This document shows, piece by piece, positions 1 to 8,992 of a stretch of 64,000 nt of DNA (position 1 is its first letter; each line of letters begins with the position of its first letter). This DNA is from Cupriavidus yeoncheonensis (GTDB taxonomy: Bacteria; Pseudomonadota; Gammaproteobacteria; Burkholderiales; Burkholderiaceae), in NCBI RefSeq assembly GCF_905397275.1, contig NZ_CAJPUY010000024.1, forward strand, positions 1 to 64,000, written 5' to 3'. Below the pieces are notes generated by a model. It was given only the letters and a program-made list of their open reading frames with translations, made no database searches and was not told the DNA's origin. The position numbers and the translations under genes were made by a program.

Positions 1-89
1 ACTTCGACCGCCATCATGCCGAGAAAACAATTCGACGCCTGCTCAAACGTCTCGCCGACCTTGGGTGCCACGTCGATCCCATCGCTCAT
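1..89 (-). CDS. unidentified protein, 5' end only
   Basis: An open frame starts with ATG at 89 and runs off the left edge of the window. Only about 29 residues are visible, beginning MSDGIDVAPKVGETFEQ. It starts 27 bases after the stop of the TetR gene on the same strand, so the two are probably co-transcribed. The visible part is too short to assign a family, and no signal peptide or membrane segment can be seen in it. Confidence 0.45.
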   Translation of the reverse strand, partial: MSDGIDVAPKVGETFEQASNCFLGMMAVE

Positions 90-115
90 GCTGTCTAACG
101 CTTCTTAGTAGCGCT

Positions 116-706
116 TTACTGCGCCTTTGACGCTTTCACCAGCACGGCATGCACGGCCTTCAATACTTCATCGGATAACGAAGGGTCGCTCTTGGCGACG
201 GCACGGGCGACGGCCATTGCCCCGATTTCCGCCGCGACGATGGTCATCGCCAGGCGGCGCCGTTCGGCATCGGGGATAGCGTCGTCAAGCACGGCCTCGA
301 ATGCGCTCGCCTTGTCCTGGAACCCTTTGGCGAACCGCGCACTGATGTCCTTTCCGTGCCGCCCGACTTCGCTGGCCGATGCAGTCATCGGGCAACTCAT
401 GCCGGGATCGTCGCGTCGTAGCGGCGAAAGCAGATAGTCGAGATACCCCGACACGCTGCCGTCGCGATCCGTTGCCGCGCCACGGAACGCTTCGCGGCTG
501 CGCGCCAGGCCCTGCGAAAAGGCCTCCGTCGCAAGATCGTCCTTCGAGCGGAAATGCGCATACAGCGCCCCGTGCGTCAGCCCGGCTTCGCGCGCGATCT
601 CCGCGACGCCCACGCCATCGATGCCTCGTTCGCGAAACAGTCGGCCGGCCGTAGCCAGCAGCGCTGCGCGGTTTTCGTCGGATTGCTCGCGTTTGACATA
701 CACCAT
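116..706 (-). CDS. TetR/AcrR family transcriptional regulator
   Basis: A 196-residue regulator. The N-terminal TetR helix-turn-helix covers roughly residues 12-58, with the typical LFRERGIDGVGVAEIAREAG and LTHGALYAHFRSKDDL segments. The ligand-binding half contains a GMSCPMTASASEVGR stretch, common in TetR proteins of the detoxification type. The ATG at 706 is preferred because the HTH begins shortly after it; upstream in-frame codons would add a basic tail not typical of the family. A good promoter with an overlapping inverted repeat lies at 829-856, which suggests autorepression. The gene probably controls the partial gene just downstream. The inducer is unknown. Confidence 0.85.
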   Translation of the reverse strand: MVYVKREQSDENRAALLATAGRLFRERGIDGVGVAEIAREAGLTHGALYAHFRSKDDLATEAFSQGLARSREAFRGAATDRDGSVSGYLDYLLSPLRRDDPGMSCPMTASASEVGRHGKDISARFAKGFQDKASAFEAVLDDAIPDAERRRLAMTIVAAEIGAMAVARAVAKSDPSLSDEVLKAVHAVLVKASKAQ

Positions 707-828
707 GGTCTTCTCCAGATACGGGTGCGGCGAAGACTGGCGAATGCCGCGCGTGATTTCGTGCTTCAAGCTCCGTTCAAGCCTCACGGACTGCCAGATG
801 TCCAGCTTTGATTGTGGTCGCAATCAAG

Positions 829-856
829 ATTAGACAGTCAGCCTGTTGGCTGTCAA
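829..856 (-). promoter_or_regulatory. tetR promoter with overlapping imperfect operator
   Basis: On the minus strand TTGACA (856-851) is followed after 16 bases by TCTAAT (834-829), a strong sigma-70-like match. The spacer region lies within an imperfect inverted repeat with arms GACAG (833-837) and CTGTC (850-854), extended by partial symmetry inside. A repressor bound here would cover both boxes, as expected for autoregulation by the TetR protein encoded just downstream. Confidence 0.5.
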
Positions 857-1328
857 GCGGGATTTGCTGGAATCGTGAGCCCGCGCCGCTCGTCCCTCTC
901 GTGGAGAGGACGGTCGAGCATAAGAGGGGGACTCGAGAGAGAGGATTGACGGGGAAAAGCAAAAAGTCCGCCCCATCGTCGCTAAGCCGATGATTTGAAT
1001 GAAGAATTGGATCGCCAGCCATGTACCCTTTGCGCCGGACGATCGCGAGGGCGACGGGTGTCTGGGATGCAACTGCAATAGCACTCGCCGCCTAGCCCGG
1101 CGCATGACAAGTGCGCTTCATTCTGCACACAAGGCGGTGCCGTCAGTGGGAGCAATCTTCTGATGGAATGCAAGCCAATGTGCCGGAACGTGATCGCGGA
1201 AGCAGGATCGCCCGGCGCCGTCCTTTCGCGGAACGGCCCCGGGATGTCCCCTGGGTGGCCAATTACTATTTCGGATGGGAACGCTTAGGCCCCTTCGCCT
1301 CCTGGCTGCGTCGAAGGAGGGTACGACC
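857..1328. other. intergenic stretch, no gene recognised
   Basis: About 470 bases between the tetR promoter and the Hsp20 remnant. Short open frames exist on both strands, but none has a good ribosome binding site and a plausible protein. The last 20 bases contain GAAGGAGG in front of the ATG at 1329, the old ribosome binding site of the Hsp20 gene. Confidence 0.4.
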
Positions 1329-1633
1329 ATGAGCGATCGTTTCCTTGGAACTGAGCTCTTCAGCGAACTCGACCATGTGCAAGGCAGATGGCGAGCTTGT
1401 TCGGCGGCTTCCCAACCAGCATCCGCTCCGGCCGCTTAGGGGCATTCCCCGGTCGATATCGGCGCCAGGGACGATTCCATCAAGATCGTCGCGTTCGCAC
1501 CGGGCTCGATCCAGATCGGGTCAAGGTGTCGATGGACAAAGGCTTGCTGACCATCAACGGCGAGCGCGAAGCGGCACAAGCGGAGGATGACCCGGAGGTC
1601 CGGTTATACGCGCAAGAGCGATTCACAGCGTAG
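1329..1633 (+). pseudogene. Hsp20/alpha-crystallin small heat-shock protein, decayed
   Basis: Pieces of an Hsp20 protein occur in order but in different frames. The ATG at 1329 gives MSDRFLGTELFSELDHVQ, typical of Burkholderiales Hsp20. A second frame gives MASLFGGFPTSIRSGRLGAF from 1388. A third gives VDIGARDDSIKIVAFAPG near 1452-1505. The second frame then resumes with LDPDRVKVSMDKGLLTING and stops at 1633 after YAQERFTA. At least three frameshifts and loss of the end of the alpha-crystallin domain make this a pseudogene. A strong GAAGGAGG ribosome binding site remains upstream. Confidence 0.75.
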
Positions 1634-1711
1634 AAAAACTTAGCGAACCGGTCTATGCAGCCGTTTAGACGAAGGCGGAAAACTGCTTCGATTTCACAGC
1701 TGGCGAGCCAT

Positions 1712-2233
1712 TCAAACAGTCATCGCAACACCGCGTGCTGAGCGTTTGTAAAGGCCGGTCAGGGTGGCCGCGGCGAGGGTATTCTGGTTGATCACGAAGC
1801 GCACCACGGCATTGGTCGGGTTGGCCGGCAACTCCAGCTTCGGCGTGCTCAGCGCGTGCACGGTGAAGATGTAGCGGTGCGCGGGCAAGCCCACGGGCGG
1901 GCAGGGTCCGCCGTAGCCGGTGAGGCCGTAGTCGTTGGCAGCCTGAGTGCCGCTGGCGCCGAGGTCAGTCGCTCCGGCCGAGCCTGCACCCGCGGCGAGC
2001 CGGGTGACGGACGGATCGATGTCGAACAGGATCCAGTGCCAGAAGCCGCTGCCGGTGGGCGCGTCCGGGTCATACAGCGTCAGCGCGAAGCTCTTGGTGC
2101 CTTCCGGCGCGCCCTGCCATTGCAGCGCGGGCGAACGGTTCTGCCCCGCGCCATCGAAGCCATTGAACTCATGCACCAGTTGCAGCGGATCCTGATCCTC
2201 GAATTCAGGGGACGTCATGGTGAAATTGCCCAT
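1712..2233 (-). CDS. YbhB/YbcL family Raf-kinase-inhibitor-like (PEBP) protein
   Basis: A 173-residue protein of the phosphatidylethanolamine-binding fold. Family hallmarks are the DPDAPTGSGFWHWILFDI segment (the DPD-A-P anion-binding loop), GGPCPPVGLPAHRYIFTVHAL, and the C-terminal NQNTLAAATLTGLYKR. Length fits the bacterial YbhB/YbcL group. The ATG at 2233 is chosen because AAGGAAA lies six bases upstream; the longer frame has no such site. No signal peptide is visible, so it is probably cytoplasmic. Bacterial members have no settled function. It lies 185 bases after the Bug receptor gene on the same strand and may be read through from that cluster. Confidence 0.85.
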   Translation of the reverse strand: MGNFTMTSPEFEDQDPLQLVHEFNGFDGAGQNRSPALQWQGAPEGTKSFALTLYDPDAPTGSGFWHWILFDIDPSVTRLAAGAGSAGATDLGASGTQAANDYGLTGYGGPCPPVGLPAHRYIFTVHALSTPKLELPANPTNAVVRFVINQNTLAAATLTGLYKRSARGVAMTV

Positions 2234-2418
2234 ACTATTTCCTTTCATGAAACTTCCTTGTGCCTGGGCCTCCCAGGCCAATCTTGCATCCGAGCCGCCA
2301 TCGATGGCCTGGCACGCATAGCGCGAAGCTTCCTAAACGACTCTGTCATCGGAGCGCTAGCAGGCAGGCACATCTTGCCCGTTATTTGATCGTGATCTCG
2401 TCTTCCCGATGAAGATGG

Positions 2419-3411
2419 TCATTCCGGCTCGATGCCGGCGGCTTTGATCACCTTTGCCCATTTCGCTGTCTCGCTGCGCACGAACGCTGCCAACTCTTCT
2501 GGCGTCGAAGGGGAGGGTTGCCCACCTGTCCGGCTGAAGTGCTCGATAGCTGCAGGGCCCGTCAGCCCCTGACGAATCAGTTGGCTCATACGCGCGACGA
2601 CCGGCTTTGGCGTATTGGCAGGGAAGAACGCAGCCACCCAAGCCGTCATCTCATACCCCGGTAGGCCGCTTTCTGCCATGGTTGGCACATTACCGAGCAG
2701 GGGATTGCGCCCGGACGTGGTCACGGCTACTGCTCGCAGCTTGCCATTCTGGATCAGCGGCAGCGCTGGGTTGATGTCGGAAATCATGAAGTCGACCTGG
2801 TGCCCCATCAGGTCGGTCAGTGCTTGCGGCACGCCCTTGTAGGGCACATCCAGTGCCGGTGCACCGCTCATCATCTTGTAGAGTTCACTGGCTACCCGCG
2901 TGGAGGAACTGCCGCTGGAAAAGGTCATCTTGCCTTGCCGGTTTGTTGCCAGTGTGGTCAGGTCTGCCACCTTCTGCACAGGGCTGTCTGACGGCACCAC
3001 CAGGACCAATCCACTCTTGGCAATCAACGACACCGGCGCGTAGTCTTTGACGGGATCATAGGGCAGCTTCTTGAACAGGGATGCATTGGCCGCGTGTGTG
3101 GTATTTGTCGTGATGAGCATCGTGTAGCCATCGCCGGGCGCTGTCGCGACCGCCGTCGCCGCGATGAACCCGTTGGCGCCGGGACGGTTTTCCACGACGA
3201 CAGACTGGCCGGTCTGGGTAGTGATGGTCCGCGCGATGTAGCGCGCGGTGTTGTCGGTGCCACTGCCTGCGGGGAACGGCACCACCACGCGGATCGGCTT
3301 GTCCGGATACTGGTTCGGGCCAGCGGCACACACCAGTTGCGACGCCCCGAAGGCAGCGGTCAGTCCGGACAGCAGGGCGAGCATGCGTCGCCGTGGAATT
3401 CGCTGGATCAT
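2419..3411 (-). CDS. Bug-family (TctC-like) periplasmic solute receptor
   Basis: A 330-residue tripartite-tricarboxylate-transporter receptor of the Bug type, very common in Burkholderiales. The N-terminus has an arginine-rich start and a hydrophobic export signal (RRRMLALLSGLTAAFGASQLVCA). The mature protein shows YPDKPIRVVVPFPAGSGTDN and VVVENRPGANGFIAA, which bind the ligand carboxylate in this family, and later LDVPYKGVPQALTDLMGHQVDFM. No TctA or TctB membrane gene is nearby, so it is an orphan receptor as most Bug proteins are. It lies downstream of the bicupin and CoA-transferase cluster and probably captures a carboxylated substrate of that pathway. The ligand cannot be named from sequence. 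Confidence 0.9.
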   Translation of the reverse strand: MIQRIPRRRMLALLSGLTAAFGASQLVCAAGPNQYPDKPIRVVVPFPAGSGTDNTARYIARTITTQTGQSVVVENRPGANGFIAATAVATAPGDGYTMLITTNTTHAANASLFKKLPYDPVKDYAPVSLIAKSGLVLVVPSDSPVQKVADLTTLATNRQGKMTFSSGSSSTRVASELYKMMSGAPALDVPYKGVPQALTDLMGHQVDFMISDINPALPLIQNGKLRAVAVTTSGRNPLLGNVPTMAESGLPGYEMTAWVAAFFPANTPKPVVARMSQLIRQGLTGPAAIEHFSRTGGQPSPSTPEELAAFVRSETAKWAKVIKAAGIEPE

Positions 3412-3466
3412 CTTGTCTCTTCCCGCATCCCGGGATCTGATTGAGTGACTAGGCCGAGCTTTTGCG

Positions 3467-4228
3467 TCAGAGCATCGGATCGTGTGCGCGAATGACAATC
3501 AGCTCGCCCGTGCCGCCTGCGGATTCGAGGCTGAGCTCCGCTCCGTCGGGAACATAGACCCACTCTCCGGTCCCGGCGGCGAAGCTCTCTCCCTCGATGC
3601 GCCCGTGGATCGAGCCGCTACGCACGAAGAGCACCTGCTCGGTCTCGCCAAGCCTGTGCGGCTCGGCGCCGCCATCTGGATCCAGCTCTACCATGTAGAT
3701 GTCGAGAAACCGCGAGTCGACGGTCTGACGTGTGATGACGGGCCTGGCGAGCGCGCCACGGTAGTGCGGCAGCCCGATCGCTTCGGTGCTGGGAGGAACG
3801 TCGCGAACATCGGCGGCACCGGCCTGAAGGCGCGGGTCGTCCGGCCCGGTCGCGGTCACTGCTGCGTTCGGGTTTTCGCTGTAAGGCGGAGCGTAGACCA
3901 CCATCACCCGTACCGGTTCGTCGCTGGTGACCTCGAAGCGATGAAAGACGCCAGCCGCATTGAAGCTCCAGTCCCCCGCGCGCAAGATGCGCTGCTTTCC
4001 GGGTAGTTCGCCGATACCCTCGCCGGCGAGCAGGAACGACGCCTGCTCAAGGGCCGGGTGAGCATGCGGCAACGCCCCGTGGCCCCGCGAAATCGTGCCC
4101 AGCAGGACCTCGAGCCGGCGCGCGCCGACAGTTTCCTTGCCGATGATGCGCTGGTTCGCCGTTCCGGTGTGGTTGGCCGGTGCGTACGCGGCCACGTCGG
4201 TGGCCCTCCGTACAAACGATGATGTCAT
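3467..4228 (-). CDS. double-cupin domain protein
   Basis: A 253-residue protein with two cupin domains. The first, near residues 40-110, has HGALPHAHPALEQASFLLAGEG followed by a beta-strand pattern ending in AGVFHRFEV. The second, near residues 175-250, has AEPHRLGETEQVLFVRSGSIHG and ends with an aliphatic strand. The His residues could bind one metal per domain, but the second has fewer candidates than a classic site. Such bicupins include isomerases and ring-cleaving oxygenases. GAGAGGAGAC stands seven bases upstream of the ATG at 4228. It sits between the GntR regulator and the Bug receptor and probably belongs to the same pathway. Substrate unknown. Confidence 0.75.
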   Translation of the reverse strand: MTSSFVRRATDVAAYAPANHTGTANQRIIGKETVGARRLEVLLGTISRGHGALPHAHPALEQASFLLAGEGIGELPGKQRILRAGDWSFNAAGVFHRFEVTSDEPVRVMVVYAPPYSENPNAAVTATGPDDPRLQAGAADVRDVPPSTEAIGLPHYRGALARPVITRQTVDSRFLDIYMVELDPDGGAEPHRLGETEQVLFVRSGSIHGRIEGESFAAGTGEWVYVPDGAELSLESAGGTGELIVIRAHDPML

Positions 4229-4267
4229 TCCGTTGTCTCCTCTCTCGAATGGTGAAGTCTGTCGCGC

Positions 4268-5083
4268 TCAGCGGCGGCTGTCGGGGATGGCCAGCGCCGG
4301 GTAGTGCTCGGTCAGCCTGGCCGGCATCTCCACGTCCAGGATGAAACGGTCGCCGCGGTACCAGAACTGCCCTGCCAGCAGCACATTGCCGTCGACGTCC
4401 AGCGTCGATCGGACGATCCTGGCGATTGGCGCCCCGAAGCCATAGGCGAGGTCGCGTGCCAGGATGTAGTCGGCCGGCTCGACCGTCATGGTCTGCTGCA
4501 TCATGCCAAGGCGGTCGCCTTCGACCTGGCGCAGCAGGTGACCGAGCTTGTGGTGCTTTTCGCTACCGCGGGGAAAGCGGGCAAAGACTGACGAAGCCAC
4601 ATACATCTCGATCAGGCAGAATGGCGTCCCGCCATGTACATGGAGTTTGCGCACCATGACATAGCCGTCCAGCGGCGTGCCGCGCCGGACCAAGCCTGGC
4701 CGCAACGCCACGCCCTTGCGCATTTCCAGGATGCGGATTTCCAGATCGCTGCCATGGGCTGATTCGTCATTGATGGCGTTGCGCAGCCCTTGTCGGGGTT
4801 CCGATGGCTGCCTGATGACGTGCGTGCCACGACCGCGCTGGCTGCTGACCAGTCCCTCTTCCGTCAGCGCGGCAAAGGCCTGGCGCACGGTGACCTTGGC
4901 GATCCCGTAGACTTGCGCGAGGCTGTCCACGGTTGGCAGCTGCGTCCCCACCTCGTACTCGCCCGAAACGATCTTGTGTCGGATGACGCTGGCCAGTTGT
5001 CGATATCGTGTCACGCCTCCGGTGCTGTCGTCGGCGAGGACGAGGCTTTCGTTGGCAGCTGCGTTGGGTGCATGCTTCGTCAT
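4268..5083 (-). CDS. GntR family regulator, HutC/UTRA type
   Basis: A 271-residue regulator with an N-terminal winged HTH at about residues 25-95 (RYRQLASVIRHKIVSGEYEVG, then VTVRQAFAALTEEGLVSSQRGRGTHV) and a C-terminal UTRA-like ligand domain ending in a YRGDRFILDVEMPA segment typical of HutC members. The ATG at 5083 overlaps the stop of the AtuA-like gene by four bases (ATGA), which fixes the start and shows translational coupling. It is therefore the regulator of the operon it sits in. It clearly resembles the GntR gene at 10994-11818, so the cluster carries two related HutC regulators. Confidence 0.88.
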   Translation of the reverse strand: MTKHAPNAAANESLVLADDSTGGVTRYRQLASVIRHKIVSGEYEVGTQLPTVDSLAQVYGIAKVTVRQAFAALTEEGLVSSQRGRGTHVIRQPSEPRQGLRNAINDESAHGSDLEIRILEMRKGVALRPGLVRRGTPLDGYVMVRKLHVHGGTPFCLIEMYVASSVFARFPRGSEKHHKLGHLLRQVEGDRLGMMQQTMTVEPADYILARDLAYGFGAPIARIVRSTLDVDGNVLLAGQFWYRGDRFILDVEMPARLTEHYPALAIPDSRR

Positions 5084-6870
5084 GACAACAGCTTTCGCGG
5101 CACGCGCACCGGCATGGCGAGCAGGATCTGCGCCATGCCCTTGCCGAGCGGGTCGTTGCGCAGCGACGCCATGCCGCCGCCATCCAGGGCCGCCTCGCAA
5201 ACAATGTTCATGGCCTCGAAGCCGGGCAATTCGTAGCGGGTCACCGGCCCCGCTACAAGGTGCCCCAGCCAGTCGGCCACGCGGGCCGCGGTCACTTGGG
5301 CCCGCAGCACGGGCAAATACGCCGGCCGGCGTGCGATCAGCCCGATGTTCGAGGTATCCCCCTTGTCGCCGCTGCGGCCATAGGCAAGCCGGATCAGCGG
5401 AACTTCCACGGTATCGTGTTCTGCCGGGCCCGTGCCGGGCGCTTCCGCGAGTGCAGGCGCCACCGGCGCGACCGGGACCGGCTGTCCGCCCGAAGGAACG
5501 GCCACGCCGGTGCGTACGCCATCCATCACCACCGCCGGGGTCAGGGCGGTCTTGTCGAGCAGGAATGCATATTGTCGAATCGACGGCGAGGGACTGGAAC
5601 GTCCGCCCGTAGAGCCCGTCGTGCCCGGCGCCCAACTGGTCCCCGCAGCGGAAATTTCCCGCGCGAACAGTTCCAGCGCCGCCTTCTCGGGATGCATGAC
5701 CGCCAGTCGCATCACCACCTCGCGGGTATGTCGGACGGCAGCATGTGGCCCAAAGCAGGACTCCGCTCCCAGCACCTCGATCCGGGTCCGACTATAGTCT
5801 CCCCACCCGTTCTCATCGAAAAGCTTGCGCGTGCGGGCCAGGATCGCCTCCGCCGTGCGTTCCGCCTTGGCCACCGCGTCGACGCCGACGATGGAAAGCT
5901 GCGCGTTGCAGCGAAAGCCGTCGACATAGGTGGCACAGACCTTGTAGGCATTGCCCGGGGCCCGCCCGCGTGCGCCGCTGACTTCCACCAGGTCCGGTGC
6001 GGCCTGCCGCAGGTTTACCTGGGTGAAATCGCAGGTGACGTCTGGCAGCAGGTAGGTGCCCGGGTCGCCGATCTCGTACAGCACTTGCTCGCCGACCGTG
6101 GCGGTATTGACCAGTCCCCCGGTGGCGGGCGGCTTGCCGACAAGGAAGGTGCCGTCGGCACGGCATTCGACCACCGGATAGCCGATGTCGTGCCAGTCCG
6201 GGACGCTTTCCCAGTCGGTATGCAAGCCGCCCGTGGCCTGGCACCCACACTCGATGATGTGGCCGGCCAGACTGCCTTGGGCCAGGCGATCATAGTCGTC
6301 CGCATGCCAGCCGAATTCGTGCATCAGCACGCCGAGTGTCACGGCACTGTCCACGCAGCGTCCGGTGATGACGATCTGGGCGCCCTGGTCCAGCGCCTGT
6401 TTGATCGGCAAGGCCCCCAGGTACGCGTTGGCGCTGACCACCTTCTCCGGCAGTGGGCGGCCTTTCTGCATGTCCTGCACACCGGCTTCGCGCAGCTGGG
6501 GAAGCAGGGGCATCACGTCATCGCCTTCCACCACCGCGATGCGCAGCGTCAGGCCCTGTTCCGCCGCCAGCGCGGCAATGGCCTGCGCACACCCGTGCGG
6601 GTTCATGCCACCGGCGTTGCTGACCACGCGGATGCCGCGTGCCGCGATCTCTCCGATCAGGGCCTTCATTGTCACCGTCACGAAATCGGTGGCGTAACCC
6701 AGTTCCGGCTTGCGCAAGCGGGCAGCGGCCAGAATCGACATGGTCAGTTCGGCCAGGTAGTCGAACACCAGGTAATCGATACCGCCGTGGCGCACAAGCT
6801 GCGGCGCGCCTACGCTGCTGTCGCCCCAGAAGCCGGAAGCCCCGCCAATGCGTACCGTTTTCGCGTCCAT
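5080..6870 (-). CDS. AtuA-like (DUF1446) acyclic terpene utilisation family protein
   Basis: A protein of about 596 residues. Residues 1 to about 450 form the DUF1446 domain, starting with VRIGGASGFWGDSSVGAPQL and containing VSNAGGMNPHGCA, VITGRCVDSAVTLG and IIECGCQATGG. After a Pro/Ala-rich linker the last 110 residues form the AtuA-like small domain (LAYGRSGDKGDTSNIGLIARRP). In acyclic terpene degradation AtuA is required but its chemistry is unsettled; relatives occur in many CoA-thioester pathways. The ATG at 6870 is preferred over one two codons upstream because AGGGAG is better spaced to it. It lies 10 bases after the crotonase gene, in one operon with CoA-transferase and crotonase. Confidence 0.85.
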   Translation of the reverse strand: MDAKTVRIGGASGFWGDSSVGAPQLVRHGGIDYLVFDYLAELTMSILAAARLRKPELGYATDFVTVTMKALIGEIAARGIRVVSNAGGMNPHGCAQAIAALAAEQGLTLRIAVVEGDDVMPLLPQLREAGVQDMQKGRPLPEKVVSANAYLGALPIKQALDQGAQIVITGRCVDSAVTLGVLMHEFGWHADDYDRLAQGSLAGHIIECGCQATGGLHTDWESVPDWHDIGYPVVECRADGTFLVGKPPATGGLVNTATVGEQVLYEIGDPGTYLLPDVTCDFTQVNLRQAAPDLVEVSGARGRAPGNAYKVCATYVDGFRCNAQLSIVGVDAVAKAERTAEAILARTRKLFDENGWGDYSRTRIEVLGAESCFGPHAAVRHTREVVMRLAVMHPEKAALELFAREISAAGTSWAPGTTGSTGGRSSPSPSIRQYAFLLDKTALTPAVVMDGVRTGVAVPSGGQPVPVAPVAPALAEAPGTGPAEHDTVEVPLIRLAYGRSGDKGDTSNIGLIARRPAYLPVLRAQVTAARVADWLGHLVAGPVTRYELPGFEAMNIVCEAALDGGGMASLRNDPLGKGMAQILLAMPVRVPRKLLS

Positions 6871-6880
6871 TCCCATCTCC

Positions 6881-7648
6881 CTATCTGCCAGTCCACATGG
6901 GCTGGCGCTTCTCGCGGAATGCCTGCTGGCCTTCGCGCGCGTCCTCGGTCAGTGCAAACAGCCCGATCTGGCTTTCGGTGAACGCCATGGACTGCTCGAA
7001 CGACATGGTTTCCATATGCTTGAGCGTGTACAGCCCCCGGCGGATGGCGGCGGGCGAATTGTTCAGCAGGCGGGTCAGCAGCAGATCCAGCCTGCCGTCG
7101 AGATCGTCGCTGACATCGTTGACGAGTCCTGCGGCCAGCGCTTCCCTCGCGGACAGTGGTTCGCCGCACAGGCACAATTCGGTGAGCGTGCGACGTGGCA
7201 CCAAGTGCTGCAGCACGCTCAGCACCTGCGCCGGGAACAAGCCCAGCTTGACCTCCGGCAGGCCGAAGCGAGCGCCTTCGCCAGCTATCGCCAGATCGCA
7301 CATTGCGATCAGCCCCATGCCGCCCGCCATGCAGGCGCCGTTGACACGGGCGATCAGCGGCACCGTCGACTGCCTGGTGCAGCGGAAAAGGTCCGCCATG
7401 CCCAGGTAGGGCTCGGCGTAATCGAAGGCAAAGGACTTGCCGGTCTGCAAATCGGCGCCCGCGCAGAACGCCTGTTCGCCCGTTCCGGTAATGACCACGG
7501 CGCGGATGTCGGCATCGCGATTGGCGCGCAGGATGCCGTCGCGAAGTCCCTGCAGCACCCCCGGCGTGATGGCGTTGCGGCGCTCCGGCCGGTTGATGGT
7601 CAGGTAGAGTGCTGCGTCCCGGACCTCGCTCAGCAGTTCGTCATTCAT
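6881..7648 (-). CDS. enoyl-CoA hydratase/isomerase family protein (crotonase)
   Basis: A 255-residue crotonase-fold enzyme acting on CoA thioesters. The CoA-binding and oxyanion-hole segments are visible: ITGTGEQAFCAGADLQTG and NGACMAGGMGLIAMCDLAIAG, followed by FGLPEVKLGLFPA. The usual second catalytic Glu region is present as PEVKLG. The ATG at 7648 lies inside the end of the CoA-transferase gene (8-base overlap), so the two are coupled. The likely role is hydration or isomerisation of the CoA ester made by the upstream CoA-transferase. The exact substrate cannot be deduced. Confidence 0.88.
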   Translation of the reverse strand: MNDELLSEVRDAALYLTINRPERRNAITPGVLQGLRDGILRANRDADIRAVVITGTGEQAFCAGADLQTGKSFAFDYAEPYLGMADLFRCTRQSTVPLIARVNGACMAGGMGLIAMCDLAIAGEGARFGLPEVKLGLFPAQVLSVLQHLVPRRTLTELCLCGEPLSAREALAAGLVNDVSDDLDGRLDLLLTRLLNNSPAAIRRGLYTLKHMETMSFEQSMAFTESQIGLFALTEDAREGQQAFREKRQPMWTGR

Positions 7649-8894
7649 GGGGAGTATCTCCATCGGTTCGTTGCGCCTTTGACCCATCCCTGGAGATGCC
7701 TGACGCGAACAACGTGTCGATGGCGGGGTCGTCATAGCCGGCCTCACGCAGTACCTCACGGCTGTGCTCACCCAGGCCAGGTGCATGGCGGCGGCTTGTC
7801 GGTGGGGTGCCATGCCATTCGCTGGGCACCGCCATCTGCCGGATACGCCCGACGGCCGGGTGGTCCGATTCGCTGAAGAAACCGATGTCCTGCAAATGGG
7901 GATCGTCCAGCAGCGACTCGAACGTGTGCATCGGAAACACCGGAACATCGGCCTCCTTGAGCAGGGTGCGCCATTCCTCGGTGGTGCGCTTGGCCATTTC
8001 GTCGCTGACCATGGCATACAGGTCGGTGATGTTGGCGGTGCGGGTGTTCATGTTGGCGAGGCGCGGATCGGTGTCGTACATCTCCGGCTTGCCAATGACC
8101 TGGAGGAACGCCTTCCAATGATGATCGTGATAGATCAGGCAGCAGACATGTCCGTCCTTCGTCCGGTACGGGCGCCGCTCGGGCGAGAGCAGGCGCGGAT
8201 AGCCGAAGCCGCCCTTTGGCGGGACGAAGGTCTCGCCATACAGGTGGTCCCCCATCACATAGGGAACCATGGTCTCGAACATGGGGACATCGACGCGCTG
8301 GCCCTTTCCGGTGCTCGTCCGCGAATACAGGGCGGCACAGATCACGCCGAAAGCATAGAGCCCCACCGAGCGATCCGCGATGGTGATTGGCAGGTATCGG
8401 GGACTGTCGCCGCTGCCCAGCGAAACGGCCAGCGGCAGGCCCGTTGCGGCCTGGATCAGATCATCGAAGGCAGCCTGGGGCGCGTAGCGTCCGCGCTGCG
8501 AAAAGCCGAACATGCCGACATAGACCAGGCGCGGATTGATGGCCGACAGCGTTTCATAGTCAAGCCCCAGCCGCTGCATGGCCTGCGGACGCACGTTGTA
8601 GGCCAGCACGTCGGCATCCCGTACCAGGCAAAGCAGGGCCTCCCGCCCCTCGGGCGCTTTCAGGTCAAGCACGATGCTGCGCTTGTTGCGGTTCAGGCCC
8701 AGGAAGAGCGGCCCCAGCTTTTCATCGCCGCAGGGGCCGATGCCGCGCGTACTGTCTCCGCTCGGCGCCTCGACCTTGATGACATCGGCGCCAAGGTCAG
8801 CCAGCATCTGGGTGGCAGAGGGCCCCATGAATACTGACGTGATGTCAACGACTTTCACGCCGGCCAGCGGGCCCGTTGTCTGCTCTTTCTTCAT
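7641..8894 (-). CDS. class III (CaiB/BaiF) CoA-transferase
   Basis: A 417-residue family III CoA-transferase, which moves CoA between two carboxylates. The start shows the family signature LAGVKVVDITSVFMGPSATQMLADLGADVIKVEAPSGDSTRG. The catalytic Asp lies in the FDDLIQAATGLP segment, where the family has an Asp after a Tyr or Phe-rich run. GKGQRVDVPMFETMVPYVMG and the C-terminal ADVPVFPMHTFESLLDDPHLQ are also typical. The ATG at 8894 follows a leader without a strong Shine-Dalgarno. It would activate the carboxylate substrate of the cluster. It is followed in the operon by crotonase and the AtuA-like protein. Confidence 0.9.
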   Translation of the reverse strand: MKKEQTTGPLAGVKVVDITSVFMGPSATQMLADLGADVIKVEAPSGDSTRGIGPCGDEKLGPLFLGLNRNKRSIVLDLKAPEGREALLCLVRDADVLAYNVRPQAMQRLGLDYETLSAINPRLVYVGMFGFSQRGRYAPQAAFDDLIQAATGLPLAVSLGSGDSPRYLPITIADRSVGLYAFGVICAALYSRTSTGKGQRVDVPMFETMVPYVMGDHLYGETFVPPKGGFGYPRLLSPERRPYRTKDGHVCCLIYHDHHWKAFLQVIGKPEMYDTDPRLANMNTRTANITDLYAMVSDEMAKRTTEEWRTLLKEADVPVFPMHTFESLLDDPHLQDIGFFSESDHPAVGRIRQMAVPSEWHGTPPTSRRHAPGLGEHSREVLREAGYDDPAIDTLFASGISRDGSKAQRTDGDTPHE

Positions 8895-8992
8895 ATCCGT
8901 TTCATCCCGGTGGGGCAATGTATGACGGCTGGCCCGCAGGCCACCGTTCCCTGTCGATTGGCCGCGACATCGGGCTTGCAGCAATGCATCGG

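Noticed and set aside
5084..5635. Upstream extension of the HutC-type GntR frame through the AtuA-like gene
   Set aside because: The GntR protein starts at 5083 in an ATGA overlap; the extension is low-complexity sequence in another gene's DNA.
5260..6981. A 573-codon plus-strand open frame opposite the AtuA-like gene
   Set aside because: Shadow frame rich in Arg, Gly and His without a fold; the minus-strand protein is a clear family member.
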